This document shows, piece by piece, positions 10,421 to 23,030 of a stretch of 64,000 bases of DNA (its first letter is position 1; each line of letters begins with the position of its first letter). The notes below the pieces were generated by a model. The model was not told the DNA's origin and made no database searches. It saw only the letters and a program-made list of their open reading frames with translations. This stretch comes from Flaccisagitta enflata (taxonomy: Eukaryota; Chaetognatha; Sagittoidea; Aphragmophora): NCBI GenBank assembly GCA_965153355.1, contig OZ231126.1, positions 101,556,001-101,620,000 of the forward strand, written 5' to 3'. The position numbers were made by a program, and so were the translations under genes.

Positions 10421-11850
10421 GAGATACACGCTTTTCATTTTATAAGAACATGGATTTTTGAAGTGAGCCTCAGCGTTCTTATTTTCAGCCCTGTTTTGAG
10501 GCTCAAGCGTTCTTAACATGTTCTTATTTTTAGATAGAAAAATTCTTTAATAATTATATGTTTACAGTGCGACTCATAAAAAAAGAAACGACTTACATTC
10601 TACTTTTATATAGTTTAGATTCAACAAATCATATTGTTATTCATGAGCATTTTAAAGAGCTTCAAAAAATGAAGAATTTGCCACTAGTCTCATCAAATTC
10701 GATCAATTCATTTGGATTTTATGTTAAAATGAAGACAAACATATTAAAACTTAAGTGGGAAACCAATAGATTTTCTTACTTAATTCATAGAGGATAAATC
10801 TTAATAAAACTGTTGTGATTTCTAAACAAATAGAGCTAGCAACTCCAGAAACAGCTCAAATGACAGATTTTTTCAGCGGCTTTTGCAATGTCATGGATTT
10901 TGTTAGGTTTTCACTTGATTTAAACCTTTCATGATTGACAAAAGGAAGAATTTTTCATCACACCAATTCAAAAAAATTAGGGATCTTTTTCCCCTCTTAT
11001 AATATCCATGTTTAAATAGAAGAAAGTAAACAAAATCAGTGACCATTGGAAAGATCTTTAAAAGATCATTCATTTGAGACCAATCCCAGCCTCCTGGCTT
11101 TACTCATTTGGAAATGGCATCAGTTTAAAGTTATATGGGTACATTTTGGTTATGCACCTTTTTTACGTTCCAGTCTTTTCTTCACTGTGTCTAAACAAAT
11201 TGAGGTAAAAATGCGAGATTGGTGGCAAAAGAAAGCTCTTTTAAATGTCTTCCAAATGGTCTATGACATCAATTGATTTGCAGTACTGCAAAGATAAAAA
11301 TCTAATAAAAAAGGTTGATTTCTTTACATCTTTTGAAAAATTCAGTGTTCATACACAGATTCTGACACCATATCTTCCTTGTACAATAAAATCTAAAATG
11401 ATTGATATAAACTCGTGGGATTTGTGAAATTGGCTTCATTTGATGACACTCTTTCTATGTCTTAAAAAAAATATCAAAAAGTCATTTTTTTCATGAGAAA
11501 TATCTTATAGAACAGCTGTTTCCTTTTTTATGGTTTGCAGTGTATATTATCATAATGATATAATTTAGGCAATTGTTAAAAAAAAAGTTTTATAATATAA
11601 AATGAAATGTAAGATTGATATGAATAGAATAATGAATTATTATTTTAAGAATTATTATCAAAACATCAATCATTCTGTTTTTTTTTTTTTTCATCTAATT
11701 TTTCCAGTTTTTTGAAAAATAATATTCTTATCTTTAAATCTGAGGCTCAGCTTGTTCTTAAGATGTTCTTAATTTTTGGCCAAATCTGAGGCTGATGTTC
11801 TTATAAACAGTGTTCTTATAAAAAGAAAAGCGTGTATTTTGGGCAGATAT
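10421..11850. repeat. Inverted-repeat-bounded AT-rich element
   Basis: ACACGCTTTTCATTTTATAA with GAGCCTCAGCGTTCTTATTT on the left (10427-10535) is mirrored by GGCTGATGTTCTTATAAACA and AAAAGAAAAGCGTGTATTTT on the right (11750-11845). The arms are about 110 bp and imperfect. The 1.2 kb interior is very AT-rich with no convincing ORF. It looks like a decayed non-autonomous DNA transposon. Confidence 0.5.
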
Positions 11851-12109
11851 TTGGCGTCATTCTTGCAGGTTGAGTTTGTGGGTTGTTGGTCTGCTACTGA
11901 GTCCGATGCAGGTCAGGTCCGTGGGTTTGTTTGGTGGTCTTTGGAGGCTTTTAGGGGCCTCATTATTATTGTTCTGTTTTCCTCTTTCTTTTATCCTTTC
12001 TTCCTTATGAATTATGTTTCCATTTTCCTTTCTTTCTTTACGTTTTCCTTTTTTCCCTTCTTTTCATTTTCCTTTCTCTACGTTTTCCTTTCCCTCTTCT
12101 CTTTCTGTT

Positions 12110-12235
12110 TTTCATTATTTCTTTTTTTCTTTCTATCTTTTTCTTTCTTTCTTTCTTTTTTTCTATCTTTCTTTCTTTCTTTCTCTTTCTTTCTTTCTTT
12201 CTTTCTATCTTTCTTTCTCTCTATCTTTCTTTCTC

Positions 12236-12291
<56 letters not shown>

Positions 12292-12292
12292 T
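12110..12292 (+). repeat. (CTTT)n microsatellite
   Basis: About 180 bp of TTTC/CTTT repeats with interruptions. It opens long low-complexity frames that are not genes. An HDE-like word, GTCAGTTGGTCC with GTCCGTCCGTCCGTAAC, follows directly at 12305-12335. Confidence 0.9.
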
Positions 12293-13930
12293 CACCTCGC
12301 CGTGTCAGTTGGTCCCCCTGTCCGTCCGTCCGTAACATTTTTGAATATCAAGCAGATTTCATCCCACTGACCCGGCTCAACCGTCTGCGACTGGATTGCC
12401 AAGTAACCAGCCTTATTTTCTTGCTCATCAAAACACGCAACCTTATCAGACGTAATCTTCTAATCATTTCCCTAATTTGCATAATGAAGTAATCGCAGAA
12501 GACAGTTGATACGAGCTTCCAAAAGATAATTTGACAATGAAACTTGACAGCGACAATCTACTTGTCATTCAAAAGCCAAAGTCATCTATTTCTAACAAGA
12601 AATACTTAAACTTGTTCAATAAGAGGAAAGTTTACTAAGGAGTTCTCACCGTTATTGGACCCAGCGACATCCAGTGAGCATTTCGACGGGGAAAACTGTT
12701 ATGAGCATTGAACATACAAACATTTGAACGCCGATTTTTAGCTGATTAGTTCTATTTGCTCAAGACGGTTCTTCCCTGTGACTTACAGAGAGATTTTCGA
12801 CAAAAACGCATACTGACCAGCCCTAATGCCATAACCATAGGATAAACATCTATAGTTAAGATATATGTGTTATTCTAAAATACAATGTTATAAAAAAGTA
12901 CAATGAAATAAAAAAAATCTTTATTCAATTTTGAAAAAAAGTACAACTTTGATTTGCTATCTTAAAAAATTTCAATATTTTCATGATAAAAGAAATGTTT
13001 TATTTATGACACTCTCTCTCTCTCTCTGGGGCTTGAAATAATATCGCTTGTCGCGTGAAACACTTCTGATTTTGCTCTGAAATCGAATTCAACTGCGTGT
13101 AAGATAGTGCCACGACGGCCAAACGCCAGCTTCTGTAATCGCGCGAGTGGCACCCATGGATAGAGCGCGTTGATTAGCTTTGGATTTTGTCCAAAAAACA
13201 ACTGATCAAAGCGACACTGATTTTTGATATCAAATTTACAAACATGACATTGGACACAATCTCTTGTTCATGCGTTCAGAGTTAAAGTCCAGGGACTTAA
13301 AGGTCAACTTAAGAGTAGGATTTCAATTTCTTTTTTAAGTTGAAGTATTTCATTGATATGATGGTCATTCTTTTTTTCATCAATGTCACTCATCAGGTGC
13401 GGAAGATATTTCACTTTTCACTCTAGATCTATTTCCTTACTCGGATGAAGACATATGTAAAGGTGATTTTTAAGGTGCGATTTTCCTTGTCATCATTGCT
13501 GTCTCACTATACTGTGACGAGTTACGCACAGGTATCACCTCTCACCAAAACATTTTTTTTTCATGGCGCTATATTGCAAGACAGCCTACTGCATGCAGTG
13601 GGATTCACATTTGGTAAAGAAATGCACTCTCTGCTCATCTGTGTATCTGTCGGTTTATTTTTTTTCTTGATTTTAGTCAGTCTCTCTGTCTTTCTTGGCG
13701 CGCAATGATACATTGGAAGATCAACTCTGACTAAGAAATAATTTCAGTGGAGATGAGTTTTAAAAAAAAGTTGTAGGATAAGTGTTGCTTTTTTTCTCTA
13801 CATTTTAAATAAGAAAAGTTTGTAAAACATCTAAACCAGCAATGCTGAACATTTTTCATTATCACAATTTTATTCAGCGTCCTCACTTTACATTATGAAC
13901 GAGCTTTTTAATCCCCGCGGTTTTCGCCGC

Positions 13931-13931
<1 letters not shown>
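12293..13931. other. No gene established
   Basis: It holds a short (TC)n at 13013-13027 and a G+C-richer patch at 13030-13200 that is open on the minus strand for 65 codons. Splice sites or a family cannot be shown. The rest is AT-rich. Confidence 0.35.
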
Positions 13932-14016
<85 letters not shown>

Positions 14017-14035
14017 CTCTTCTCTTCTCCCTCTC
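13932..14035 (+). repeat. (CT)n microsatellite
   Basis: About 75 bp of uninterrupted CT followed by TCTTCTC variants. ORFs across it on either strand are repeat artefacts. Confidence 0.95.
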
Positions 14036-14339
14036 AGATCACATCGCATTGCATCGCATTGCAATGAGTCAGTCGACAGCAGCGCTCCGTTTAGGAAAAC
14101 TATGATCTCCAATATACCAAATTACGCATTCATGTCCATTGTCCAGCAGTTTGGCGAAGACCCCCGCAAAAAGATTTCAAACGTTGACTCAAACGCTCAT
14201 TGTACTTGGATGTACTCAGGTTTCTGCCCGTTTCTCCAACATCTGTTACTAGTTAGCTAGTTGAAACATGGGGGAGGGGCTTGAGGAGGAGGTTGTTGAA
14301 CGCCCCGAACCTCCCGTCCGCACTTGCTTACTGTTTCAG

Positions 14340-14503
14340 GTCAAGTCTAACGCACACGCTGAATGAGGATGGTTTTTACGTGCGCCAAAGAGGTTGTGTC
14401 CGTCGGTTAGTTGGTAACGCATTCGTACGACGATCCGCCGGTGCATGTATTGACCTACTTGGCATTGTTACTAATAACATGAAAAATCAAGCAACACAAA
14501 GAG
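14340..14503 (+). CDS. Candidate internal coding exon B
   Basis: A good acceptor with a pyrimidine tract (CTTGCTTACTGTTTCAG, ending at 14339) and a strong donor (AGAG then GTAAGTC at 14504) bound a 164 nt segment open in one frame. It codes for a short basic/hydrophobic piece including GFYVRQRGCVRRLVGNAFVR and GACIDLLGIVTNNMK. It begins with the last base of a codon and ends with the first base of the next, so it joins in frame both to exon A at 1827 and to exon C at 35145. No domain is recognised. Other exons may lie between these pieces. Confidence 0.4.
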
Positions 14504-14962
14504 GTAAGTCTCAGCGCAATCAAAGGCAAAATTTAATTCTCAGTCTTATGACCTTGGTTGATATAAAGTTTTGGATTTTAGAAGTATTTTGAATAGATTA
14601 TTAAACCGAATATTTTAATTGTTTAAAGATAAGAACTAAAGTTATATTACATAATAATAAAAAAGACTTAAGCTATAGAATGAAATCAAAATACTTCTTC
14701 TTAATGCAAACTTTTGCAGATCTTAAAATTTAGTACTTTTTAAAAAAAATATTTAGAATAAGGCGTTATTTTTAAGAATACTTTTTTTATCTCTATGCAA
14801 AATTGTGATTTCAGCTCAAGAAATTCTATATTTCAAGAGAAATTTAGTTTAAAATTTTTTTTAAATATTTGTCCTTAAGTTTTCAAATCATTACAAACAT
14901 TTGATTTTCTATGCAAAATGATTAAAAACATCAATAAGTAGTCATTTGTTAGCAATATAACA
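14504..14962. other. AT-rich, probably intronic
   Basis: Very low G+C with stops in every frame. No repeat family is recognised. Confidence 0.45.
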
Positions 14963-15177
14963 AGGCCGGATACATGGCTGCCGAAGTCGCGTGCGGGTGG
15001 GCTGGGGCCGTGCGGGTGGGCAGGGGCTGTATTTGAGGTCACTAGACCATTTTGGCAGGAGCGATGAGGTCTAAAAAGTAAAACAAATTAAAAAAGTAAA
15101 ATGGGGACCAACGGACCAACCGACCGACTGACCAACGGACGGACGGGTGAAGAGTAGCGTAGCATGCGACCAAAAAT
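14963..15177 (-). repeat. HDE copy with duplicated tail motif
   Basis: AACAAGGCCGGATACATGGC, then GTGCGGGTGGGC twice (14988 and 15010), then TTTGAGGTCACTAGACC, a GACCAAC tract, and a decayed hairpin (GAGTAGCGTAGCATGCGACC). Confidence 0.8.
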
Positions 15178-15195
15178 ACAATTAACTAATATTCA

Positions 15196-16016
15196 GGCCT
15201 GTATATTGTTCCGTATTAGCCTCCCGGTGGGAGGGAAATAATCAAAGGGTTTGGAGAAAGGGAAGGAAAAGGAGGAAAAAAGAGAAAAAAAATTGGGGAA
15301 TATAACTTTTGGCAGTAACAAATCCTAAAACATGACTAGTAAAACACAATTTAACTTTATCAAAACTTAAAATACACTGTTTTATTGCTTTATGGGGAAG
15401 AAAATCATATATTCGGTAACGCAACACAATGTGTCGCGGGGAAGAAAATCAAAGGCAGAAGGGGGGGGGGAAATAATTAAAGGTTATGGAACTTTATACA
15501 CCCCTGCTAATGTTAAGAATGTTAGAAAAATTTCCATTTTCACTGACATTGTAAACGTTGGAAAACCTAGAATTCTAAGAAACCTTTGAAAAATCTTCTT
15601 AGAAAACCTGCAAATGTAAGAAACCTAGGTGGAAATTTTTCTTTCACCTTTTTCACCAACTTGTAGAGTGGCGATGCTATTATTTTATGGCATCAGGATG
15701 TCGTCCCGTTATTAGTAATCACCCAAAAAATTAGGAAAATTGAAGTGGCGCTTTCTGGATTAAAATGAGAAAAAGTCAATTAGGAAAACTTGAATCCTAA
15801 GCTTTTTAACCCAGATTCCTACGTTTCTTAGAATCGTAGGAAACTCCGCCGTATTGAGAAAATTCTTTTTAATAACGAGATTGTGACTTTGTTTGCACCA
15901 TGTCCTAAAAGTTAACAAAAGTTACACACGTATGTTTATCTCTTTTTTTCCCTTCCTTTCCCTACCCCGTTTCTAAACCCTTTGAGTTTCTTCTCAATAA
16001 TATACAGGCCTGAAAT
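15196..16016. repeat. Family C element with inverted ends
   Basis: It begins CAGGCCTGTATATTGTTCC, followed by a G-run, AATAATCAAAGGGTTTGG, ACTTTTGGCAGTAACAAATC, GGGGAAGAAAATCATA and GTGTCGCGGGGAAGAAAATC. The right border reads AATAATATACAGGCCTG, the complement of the start, preceded by a complementary CCCTTTGAG word. The first 320 bp recur at 21.3 and 26.2 kb. Confidence 0.7.
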
Positions 16017-17330
16017 TTTAATGTATTTAACTGTTATCAGAAGAATCTTGTTTAAAAGAACATCAGGCTTGAAAAGATAATAGGGGCAGGGTTGAGTTAA
16101 TAGGTGTTTGAATTAAAATGAGTTGAATGAAACAGTGAAGTTCAGAGGCAGGGTTGATTTAGGGTAGTGCAGGGTTGATTTAGGGTAGTGCTTAGACTGC
16201 TTATGAGTAGGGCACAGAATTGCTCAAGGTTGGATTGTAGGTCTGTTGACTCCATTCGTCCATCGATCATACAAGTTGGAACGTGTGAAAACACGCATTA
16301 TTGATGTTGATTGTGTATGACCATGTATGATCTTGTATGATTTTGATCGAGTATGTGAAATTGTATATAGATGCCCATACTCGCCCATCTGCAGCAATAC
16401 TTTTGACCAATTTTCATTTCATTTAATTGTTTCAACCAATTTTCATGTTATCTCAGGAGTAAGACCACGGACCGAAATTCCACCACGTGTTGTCTTGAAG
16501 AAGACCCCAAAGCTTCATGATGTTTTGGCTTCAAGACTTCAAGACTGCGGTCAAGCACCATTTTGACACTGACATGGCTTTCATCTTTCAGGTAGATGAC
16601 ATGTTTGCATGCATGCACACATGCACGCACGCACACACATGCACACACACACATGCGCGTGCGCACATGCGCACATGAATGCATGCACACACAGTAGCTT
16701 ATTCAAAAATCTCCTGCGTTGTTAAAGAATGCTCTTTTGCTCTTTTGCTCTTTTGACAGAAAATTATGGGCTGAAGGACGTCATTTAAATTTATAACTAC
16801 ATTTTGTTATTGTTCTTACAGTCTAGCAACGTTTGCTAGTCGGGAAAAAAGTCGAAGTCAGTCTTTGACTTTTTGACATATTCGAGACACGGCTCGACAG
16901 GGATCGGTTTTAGCCCTATGAAGATAGCATAACTTGAGACTTTGCATGGCGTTCCCCAATACCATGGGGCAGGTTGGAAAAATGCGGGCAATAAGATCCG
17001 TATTGTAGGAAGTCGGTAAGTGCCACATCTATTCAAGAATGAAAAGTCTCCTATTTGCTTAAAATCGTTGCATTTTTTTATTCTTTAGAAATTAATATCT
17101 TATGTTCTGGTAAAGCCACAATGCTTGGACTGGGCTCATTTGACAGCATTTTTTTTAGATGTTCATTCACGTAAAATTTCAACTCAATTGGTCAAGGGGT
17201 TGATAAGAAAATTGAGTTTCTTTTTGAAAAAAGGTTATTGAATTGAACTTTTTTTATAGGGGCTCGTTCATAAACATACAATTGCAATTGAGCGTGATCT
17301 AGGACTAGGACTAGGATTAGTCTACACTCT
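16017..17330. other. No gene established; alternating CA/TG tract
   Basis: Positions 16595-16692 are an imperfect purine-pyrimidine alternation (GCATGCACACATGCACGCAC), which can adopt left-handed DNA. A 66-codon minus-strand frame at 16836-17036 and a splice-like pair on the plus strand (TTCTTACAG at 16812-16820, GTAAGTG at 17025) conflict with each other, and the plus frames contain stops. Confidence 0.35.
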
Positions 17331-17586
17331 TTTTAGTCGCGTGCTACGCGACTCTACACCCTGCTTTGTCGGTCCGTCGGTCCGTCCGTCTGTCCATCCG
17401 TTCGTCCGTCTGTCCGTCTGTCCGTCCGTCCATCCGTCCGTCAGTCTGTCAGTCCGTCAAACTACTTTGTTTGGGTTTCAGCGGTCTTTGGCCTCACTGC
17501 TCCTGCCCCAGGGATCACGTGACCTCAAATACGGCCCCTGCCCACCTGCATGCGACTGGGGTAGCCATGTATCCAGCCTTGTTTTA
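17331..17586 (+). repeat. HDE copy, full length
   Basis: It reads from TTTTAGTCGCGTGCTACGCG (perfect hairpin 17335-17353) through a GTCC/GTCT tract of about 90 bp, TCACTGCTCCTGCCCCAGGG, CCCCTGCCCACCTGCATGCG and the tail ATGTATCCAGCCTTGTT. This is one of the best reference copies for both ends. Confidence 0.85.
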
Positions 17587-17607
17587 TAAGAATGTCATAG
17601 CTACAAA

Positions 17608-18536
17608 TAAAACAAGTCATCCAAGGATTGCACATGGTCAGCGGTACCCGATGCCCTGCTTGGAGTGATCAGCTGAAGAAGTGGAGTGAGAGCAGGGCAG
17701 CAACCCCAAAGGGCCGATGTCCTGTAGGACACAGGGGTGAATTTCCTTACGTCCTGAGAAGACATATTTCAGGCCTTTTGGGCAATTTTCCATGATATTC
17801 AATGGGTGTGTTTCTACTCAAAGACACAAATGCGATTCTAAGGTGGGTTTTGCAAATTGCGATTTTACTTCACTCTTCCTGAAAAAATTTGGGGCACAAG
17901 GTAGATTCCAACCAACTCCAAGTTATCTAATGGAATCGATTTTTTTTAAATCTGAAGTCAATGCCCTTATCAACCACACCATTAGGACTCTCTATATAAC
18001 CAGAAATGATTTAAATGATTTTTGCGAGAGTCTCACTGGCGCAGGTGCTTAAGGCAAGGGCTTCTAGTTCTATGAATCAGATTACTTTTGTGCGTGGGTT
18101 TGATCCCTGCAAGGGGCCAATATTTTTTCAGGATGAGGGTGGTTAAAATCGCGAATTTCAAAACCTACCCGAAAAACGTGTTTGTGGCTTTGAGTAGCAA
18201 CGCACCCATTGAGAGTTACATATTTTTTACAATTTCTTTCATTTTTTTGTTAATTTTCCATGTTGTTTGATGGGAAATATGCATTTTTAAAAATTTCCCA
18301 GTTTATTCAATGGGAAGTTTACAAGTTGTCATTTTCCCATGTTATTCAATGGGAACTTTGCATTTTGTCAATTTCCCATGTTATTCAATGGGAATTTGAG
18401 AATCAAGAAGCTTCGGGGGGGGGGGGGAAATATGGACAGACAGACGAATGGACGTACAGAAGGACGGAAGTAAGGAAATTCACCCCTGTATCTTACAGGG
18501 CATTGGCCCCTTGGCCTTGGGGCCACTGCCCAAACA
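17608..18536. repeat. FME copy, long interior
   Basis: The left end AAGTCATCCAAGGATTGC, GGTCAGCGGTACCCGATGCC, CCGATGTCCTGTAGGACACA is mirrored at 18477-18532 (ATTCACCCCTGTATCTTACA, GGGGCCACTGCCC). Instead of the usual minisatellite the 700 bp interior has AT-rich sequence and three to four units of CCCATGTTATTCAATGGGAA (18245-18405). Confidence 0.75.
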
Positions 18537-18870
18537 CTACAACATTCTTTAAGAACATTTTTAAAGAACATTTCCATCCGTCCGTCTGCCCATCCATTGG
18601 CCCATCCCCCCTGCCCCATCCTCAGGGCTTTGTCTCTTTTAGGGCCTATTCTGACCCAAATTCTGTCAAATAAACCAAATCCAAGCAATTTGGCCCAAAT
18701 CCAAGCATGATGGCCCAAATTCTTGCAAAATGGCCCAAATCTGATCAGAATTTAGGCATCAGAGGCCACAATATACTTGAGGTCAGAATTGGGGTTTTCT
18801 AGCCAGACTTAGGCTATCTACAGTCACAAGACAAAACAACTATGGCGGAACCTCCTGTGATTCGAGCTTT
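18537..18870 (+). repeat. FME-related segment, inverted copy at 33.9 kb
   Basis: CAGGGCTTTGTCTCTTTTAG, CCTATTCTGACCCAAATTCT, CCAAATCCAAGC units, and GACAAAACAACTATGGCGG occur here and, reverse-complemented, at 33860-34110. The CCCAAATCC unit is the same one that fills 5690-5945. Confidence 0.7.
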
Positions 18871-19030
18871 TTTTCCAGTTTGAGATCATTTAATTAGATG
18901 GGTTAAATCTATTGAATAGAGAATCTTGCTTATAAAAGAGATTTCCGTAGAAAGAGGAGGCTCAGTATATAGAGCTTGGGGAGAGAGGAAAAATCTTTCG
19001 TCTCCAAAAGTGCAGATTTCGAACTACACA

Positions 19031-19084
19031 AAGGAGCTTGAACAACAATGAGAACAACAACAACAACAATAGCAACAACACATC

Positions 19085-19160
<76 letters not shown>
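19031..19160 (+). repeat. (CAA)n microsatellite
   Basis: More than 80 bp of CAA triplets. The polyvaline/polyleucine frames on the other strand are artefacts. Confidence 0.95.
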
Positions 19161-19161
<1 letters not shown>

Positions 19162-19254
19162 CGTTGCAACAATAACGAAGATGATGATGGTGATTATGAC
19201 AACAGAAAAAAAAACTAATTGCGTAAATGATGCAACACAACAACGACAACAACC

Positions 19255-19356
19255 ACAACAACAACAACAACAACAACAACGTCAAGTAGATGATACACGC
19301 ATCATTCGTCGAAGACTCCATCTACGAGCAAGAGCCTGACCTACTTCTATCCTCTT

Positions 19357-19453
<97 letters not shown>

Positions 19454-19455
19454 CG
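19255..19455 (+). repeat. (CAA)n microsatellites
   Basis: A short CAA block at 19256-19279 and a pure block of about 95 bp at 19358-19454, separated by 80 bp of unique sequence. Confidence 0.95.
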
Positions 19456-19741
19456 GGTATCAACAAACATGTTGGAGAAGAGTAGTCGTAATAAGATAGG
19501 AATGAAGAGGAGGCAAAGAGAGAGGGGCATGGAGCAGGAGCGAAGGATAAAGAGGACGGGAATGGAGAGGAAAGGTTTCGCAGGAGTGCCTAAGACAGAG
19601 CTACTGGTGACCTCATCTATGGGAGTGTCTGCCTTCGCCGGAGTTGGGTGGTGATGTAGAGGCTTTGGACTGCGAGGCGAGGCTTCAGACAGCTAGGCTT
19701 CAGAGTAGAGCCATAGAGGCGAACAAGAATTGTACAAGAAT

Positions 19742-20046
19742 TAGGGCCTGTTTCTGCACGTGACAATCACGTTTTAATGGGCCACTTGGTCGCTCGCTTC
19801 GTTCGTTCATTCGCACCGCTCACTTCAGTGACTTCACTCACTCGCTCTGCAGTGCTTTGCTTTGCTTCGCTACACGCGCTTTGCTTGCTCGCTCCATTTG
19901 CATTCTCGGGCTCGCTCACTCAATTCAGGGGCTCGCTCATTCACTTCCTTGTGGGACGTTTGATATTGTTGAATATGTGTTCATGCTGTTAACGCATTAC
20001 ACAGGAATAAACGTGATGATTGTCGTCACTAGGAACACGCCCTGAG
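19742..20046. mobile_element. Candidate short inverted-repeat transposon (MITE)
   Basis: TAGGGCCTGTTTCTGCACGT and GACAATCACGTTTTA at the left are mirrored by AATAAACGTGATGATTGTC and CACTAGGAACACGCCCTGA at the right. The arms are about 38 bp and imperfect. The interior is GCTCGCTC-rich without coding capacity. No target duplication could be matched, so the class is unassigned; the AGGGC ends are hAT-like. Confidence 0.5.
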
Positions 20047-20698
20047 ACGACCGTGTGTATTTTGTCCACGGACTAAGAATGTCTCGCAAGTTCACTCCTC
20101 AAAGAAAGTGCTTTACGGGTCTGTGGCAAATTTGATTGCGACAATGTGACGGCACCCAATGTGTAAAAGCATTTTGCCAAAATTGATCAAAAATGCGCGA
20201 AAAAAACGCCCAGGAGCTGACTTTGTCTGTGGTTACTCTGTGGTTAATGCATCGGAGGTTGGATTTCATTGAAGTTTTTTTTAAATGTGTTTTTTTTTTA
20301 CGTTGTCATTATTATCACAACTGCTGACGTGACTGACTTTTATTGAAATATTTTTCTCATTAAAATGAATTACAGTGTCAAAATTGAGTGGGTGACCCTT
20401 TCCACATCGTTAATTTACTTCATCCCCCTTTAAACTGCCGTGCACTTTTCCTGACAGCGTTTCAGTGCGGAAGATGTCGTGGCAGATCCCTTTCTAGCCC
20501 GGAGCTACAGCTGCAAAAAAAAACATTTCATTCTAATCATTTCAGATTTATTAATAGAGCTATTACGGGAAACATGTTTGCACAATCTGATCCTTTCTTT
20601 CCCAGTTTGTTGATCTAGTTGCACTGTAAGTCAATTATGTCCATCGATGTCAATTGTCTTTTCCCCACCGAGCACCGATGATGGCGTCCTCAAAATGT

Positions 20699-20701
<3 letters not shown>
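20047..20701. other. No gene recognised
   Basis: Mixed-composition sequence with no bounded repeat and only short frames. Confidence 0.4.

Positions 20702-20776
<75 letters not shown>
20702..20776 (+). repeat. (CT)n microsatellite
   Basis: About 75 bp of uninterrupted CT. Confidence 0.95.
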
Positions 20777-20779
<3 letters not shown>

Positions 20780-21068
20780 AGCTATCACTCAGTGGTGTGT
20801 TATCGGTCCATTCCAACCTGAAAAAAATCCTATGGCGGCTTCACGGAACATGACAGTTCGGAGTCACGTGGATGACAATAACGACAACAGAGAGAGCAAA
20901 AAAAAAGAAAAAAAAAAAGCGCCCTAACCCATAAACGATGTTCGCTCGCAAAGGATGTGCACCCCTTATTCGGGTGTGGCGTTACGCAAAAGTTCATTTG
21001 ATCTGATCATCAAAGATGATCAAGAATGACAGATAAATGTAAAAGATTATAAATTTTAAAGATTTTAT

Positions 21069-21243
21069 CATTTTTATTCAGGCGTATATGAAGTTGAGTA
21101 TTCCCCCCCCCCGTGGGGGGGGGGAATAAAAAGGTTTGAAGATGGGGAAGGAAATCAAAAGCTAGAAAAAAATAAACAAAATCTTTTTTAAAGATCTAAC
21201 ACTTTTGGTAGTTCCAAAATGTGATATTTGATTATTACAACAC

Positions 21244-21333
<90 letters not shown>

Positions 21334-21800
21334 TCCAGGCCTGCATATCGTACTATATTCCTCCCCCATGTTGGGGGGGGGAAATAATCAAAGGGTTTGG
21401 AGCTGGGGAAGGAAATTTAAAGGGGAAAAAAAAGAAAAAAAGAAAATTTAGGGAAAATAAAACTTTTGGCAGTACCAAATCATAAATTATAATTAGTAAA
21501 ACACAATTTAACACTATTTAAACCTTAAAAACATTGTTTTATAGCTATATGGGCAAGAAAATCATTCATTTTTTAATGCGACGCGATACGTCGCGGGGAA
21601 GAAAATCAAAGGCAGGGGGGGGGGGGGGGAAATCAAAGATCATAGAACTTTATACACCCCTGTATAATTCACTGTTTCATTGCTTTGTGGGGAAGAAAAT
21701 CATAGACTTTAAAATGCGACGCGATGTGTCGCGGGGAAGAAAATCAAAGGCAGAGGGGGGGGGGGGGAATAAAGTCAAGAGCCACTCAATTATATACACC
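21069..21800 (+). repeat. Cluster of family C copies with (AAT)n insert
   Basis: At least three partial copies lie head to tail: a G-run/AATAAAAAGGTTTG copy from 21080, a copy from CAGGCCTGCATATCGTAC at 21339, and two duplicated GGGGAAGAAAATCATAGA / GTCGCGGGGAAGAAAATC modules at 21590-21780. A pure ATA repeat of about 90 bp occupies 21244-21332. Confidence 0.7.
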
Positions 21801-22880
21801 TCTGTTTTCATTTTTCATAAATTATCTATCTTCCATGTTTAAGTATGATCAAAAATTAGACAATCTATATGTAATTTCAGTGACTAATTTTCTTAAAAAT
21901 GAAGCTGACCAATATCTTCAGAAAATATTCTATTTAACTTCTTAAATAGAAATAAAAGTTCTTTTCTAGATTTATAGCAGGATTTTGCATCAAAATTGCA
22001 ACTATCACAACATAGTATTTTACTACCCAGGTAATACAGCAATATGCAAATTTAGGGCTTTAAAAAAGGTTTGAAAAAAGATAAATAAGATTTGAAAAGA
22101 CAAGAATAATATCAACAACAGTATTGAAATTTTTTAATTTTTGTTCTCTAATATTGATGGTTTGATCAATAGACGTTTTACATATTGACACACCTAAACC
22201 CCTTCTCTACTCCTCCTGACCAAATTTTATCCAGCAAGGCCACCCGAGAAGGCGATCCTGACTACCTTCCCAGTGGATTTTGTCTGTTAGCACTGGTTGA
22301 TTTGGGTGCTTCACATAGCAAAAATTGTGAATTTTTTTTACCCTCTTTAGCTAGATTAGAGGGGCTATTATTTTTTTTTTTACTTTTTTCTTTTATTAAA
22401 GATCATTCATCTTCCGTCTCCGTTTTGTTGCAGGACCTACTTTACATAATGTAATAGGAAAAATCAGTATGCTCATATACTATAAAATAGCAACTATTAA
22501 TTTTTTTTTTTTGAAAAATACTTAATCTGATTTTTATGTCAACTAAAATTCTTTAAACTAAAATAGAAAATGAAAAAATTTAAACACGCTGATCTTTATC
22601 ATTTTTGTTCCTTTACATTTCATCGGTAAGATGAAACAAAAAACAAATTTTTTGCTATGTGAAGCACGCAACTGGTGAATAGTATACCGTAGACTTAGAC
22701 TCGAAAATTTTCCTAGGTCAGTCAGTAGCTTAATCTTTTGCATGGACCTGCTCAGCGCTTTCAATAATGCACATTTCAAATTTCAAGGTTCTGGCTCAAA
22801 TACTTTAGAAGTTATGAGCATTTGTTTGAACCATATAAAACTAAAAAGATTCCAGGAGAATCTTTAAACTTTCTTTTAAA
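21801..22880. other. AT-rich, no gene recognised
   Basis: Long T runs and stops in all frames. The word TTTGATCAATAGACG with CATATTGACACACCTAAACC near 22160-22200 recurs loosely at 54690-54725 (CATATTGACACACCCGAA), so a dispersed repeat border probably lies here. Confidence 0.4.
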
Positions 22881-22884
22881 ATAT

Positions 22885-23030
22885 GGCCGACACAAAAATT
22901 TTCTAAGTTTTTTTGAAAAAAGTGAAATTAAAAGATTTTGGATCTAGGCGAATCAAGCAATTTCCTATCAAATGAACCCCACTTTTTTTTTCAAAAAAAA
23001 AATCCTCATTAAGGGCTTTTTGGGGCCCCT
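22885..23030 (-). repeat. Inverted copy of the 2.4 kb repeat
   Basis: TTTTGGATCTAGGCGAATCA, TTTCCTATCAAATGAACCCC and the GGGGCCCCTAGGGGCCCC palindrome match 2340-2470 in reverse. Confidence 0.7.

Noticed and set aside
11776-12492. A 238-codon frame
   Set aside because: Most of it is (CTTT)n. The unique ends have no family signature or splice support.
13004-13201. Minus-strand 65-codon frame
   Set aside because: It ends in a CT microsatellite and has no splice support.
16836-17036. Minus-strand frame with aromatic and proline-rich peptide
   Set aside because: No start or splice context can be defended and the plus strand carries conflicting splice-like sites. Too weak for a gene call.
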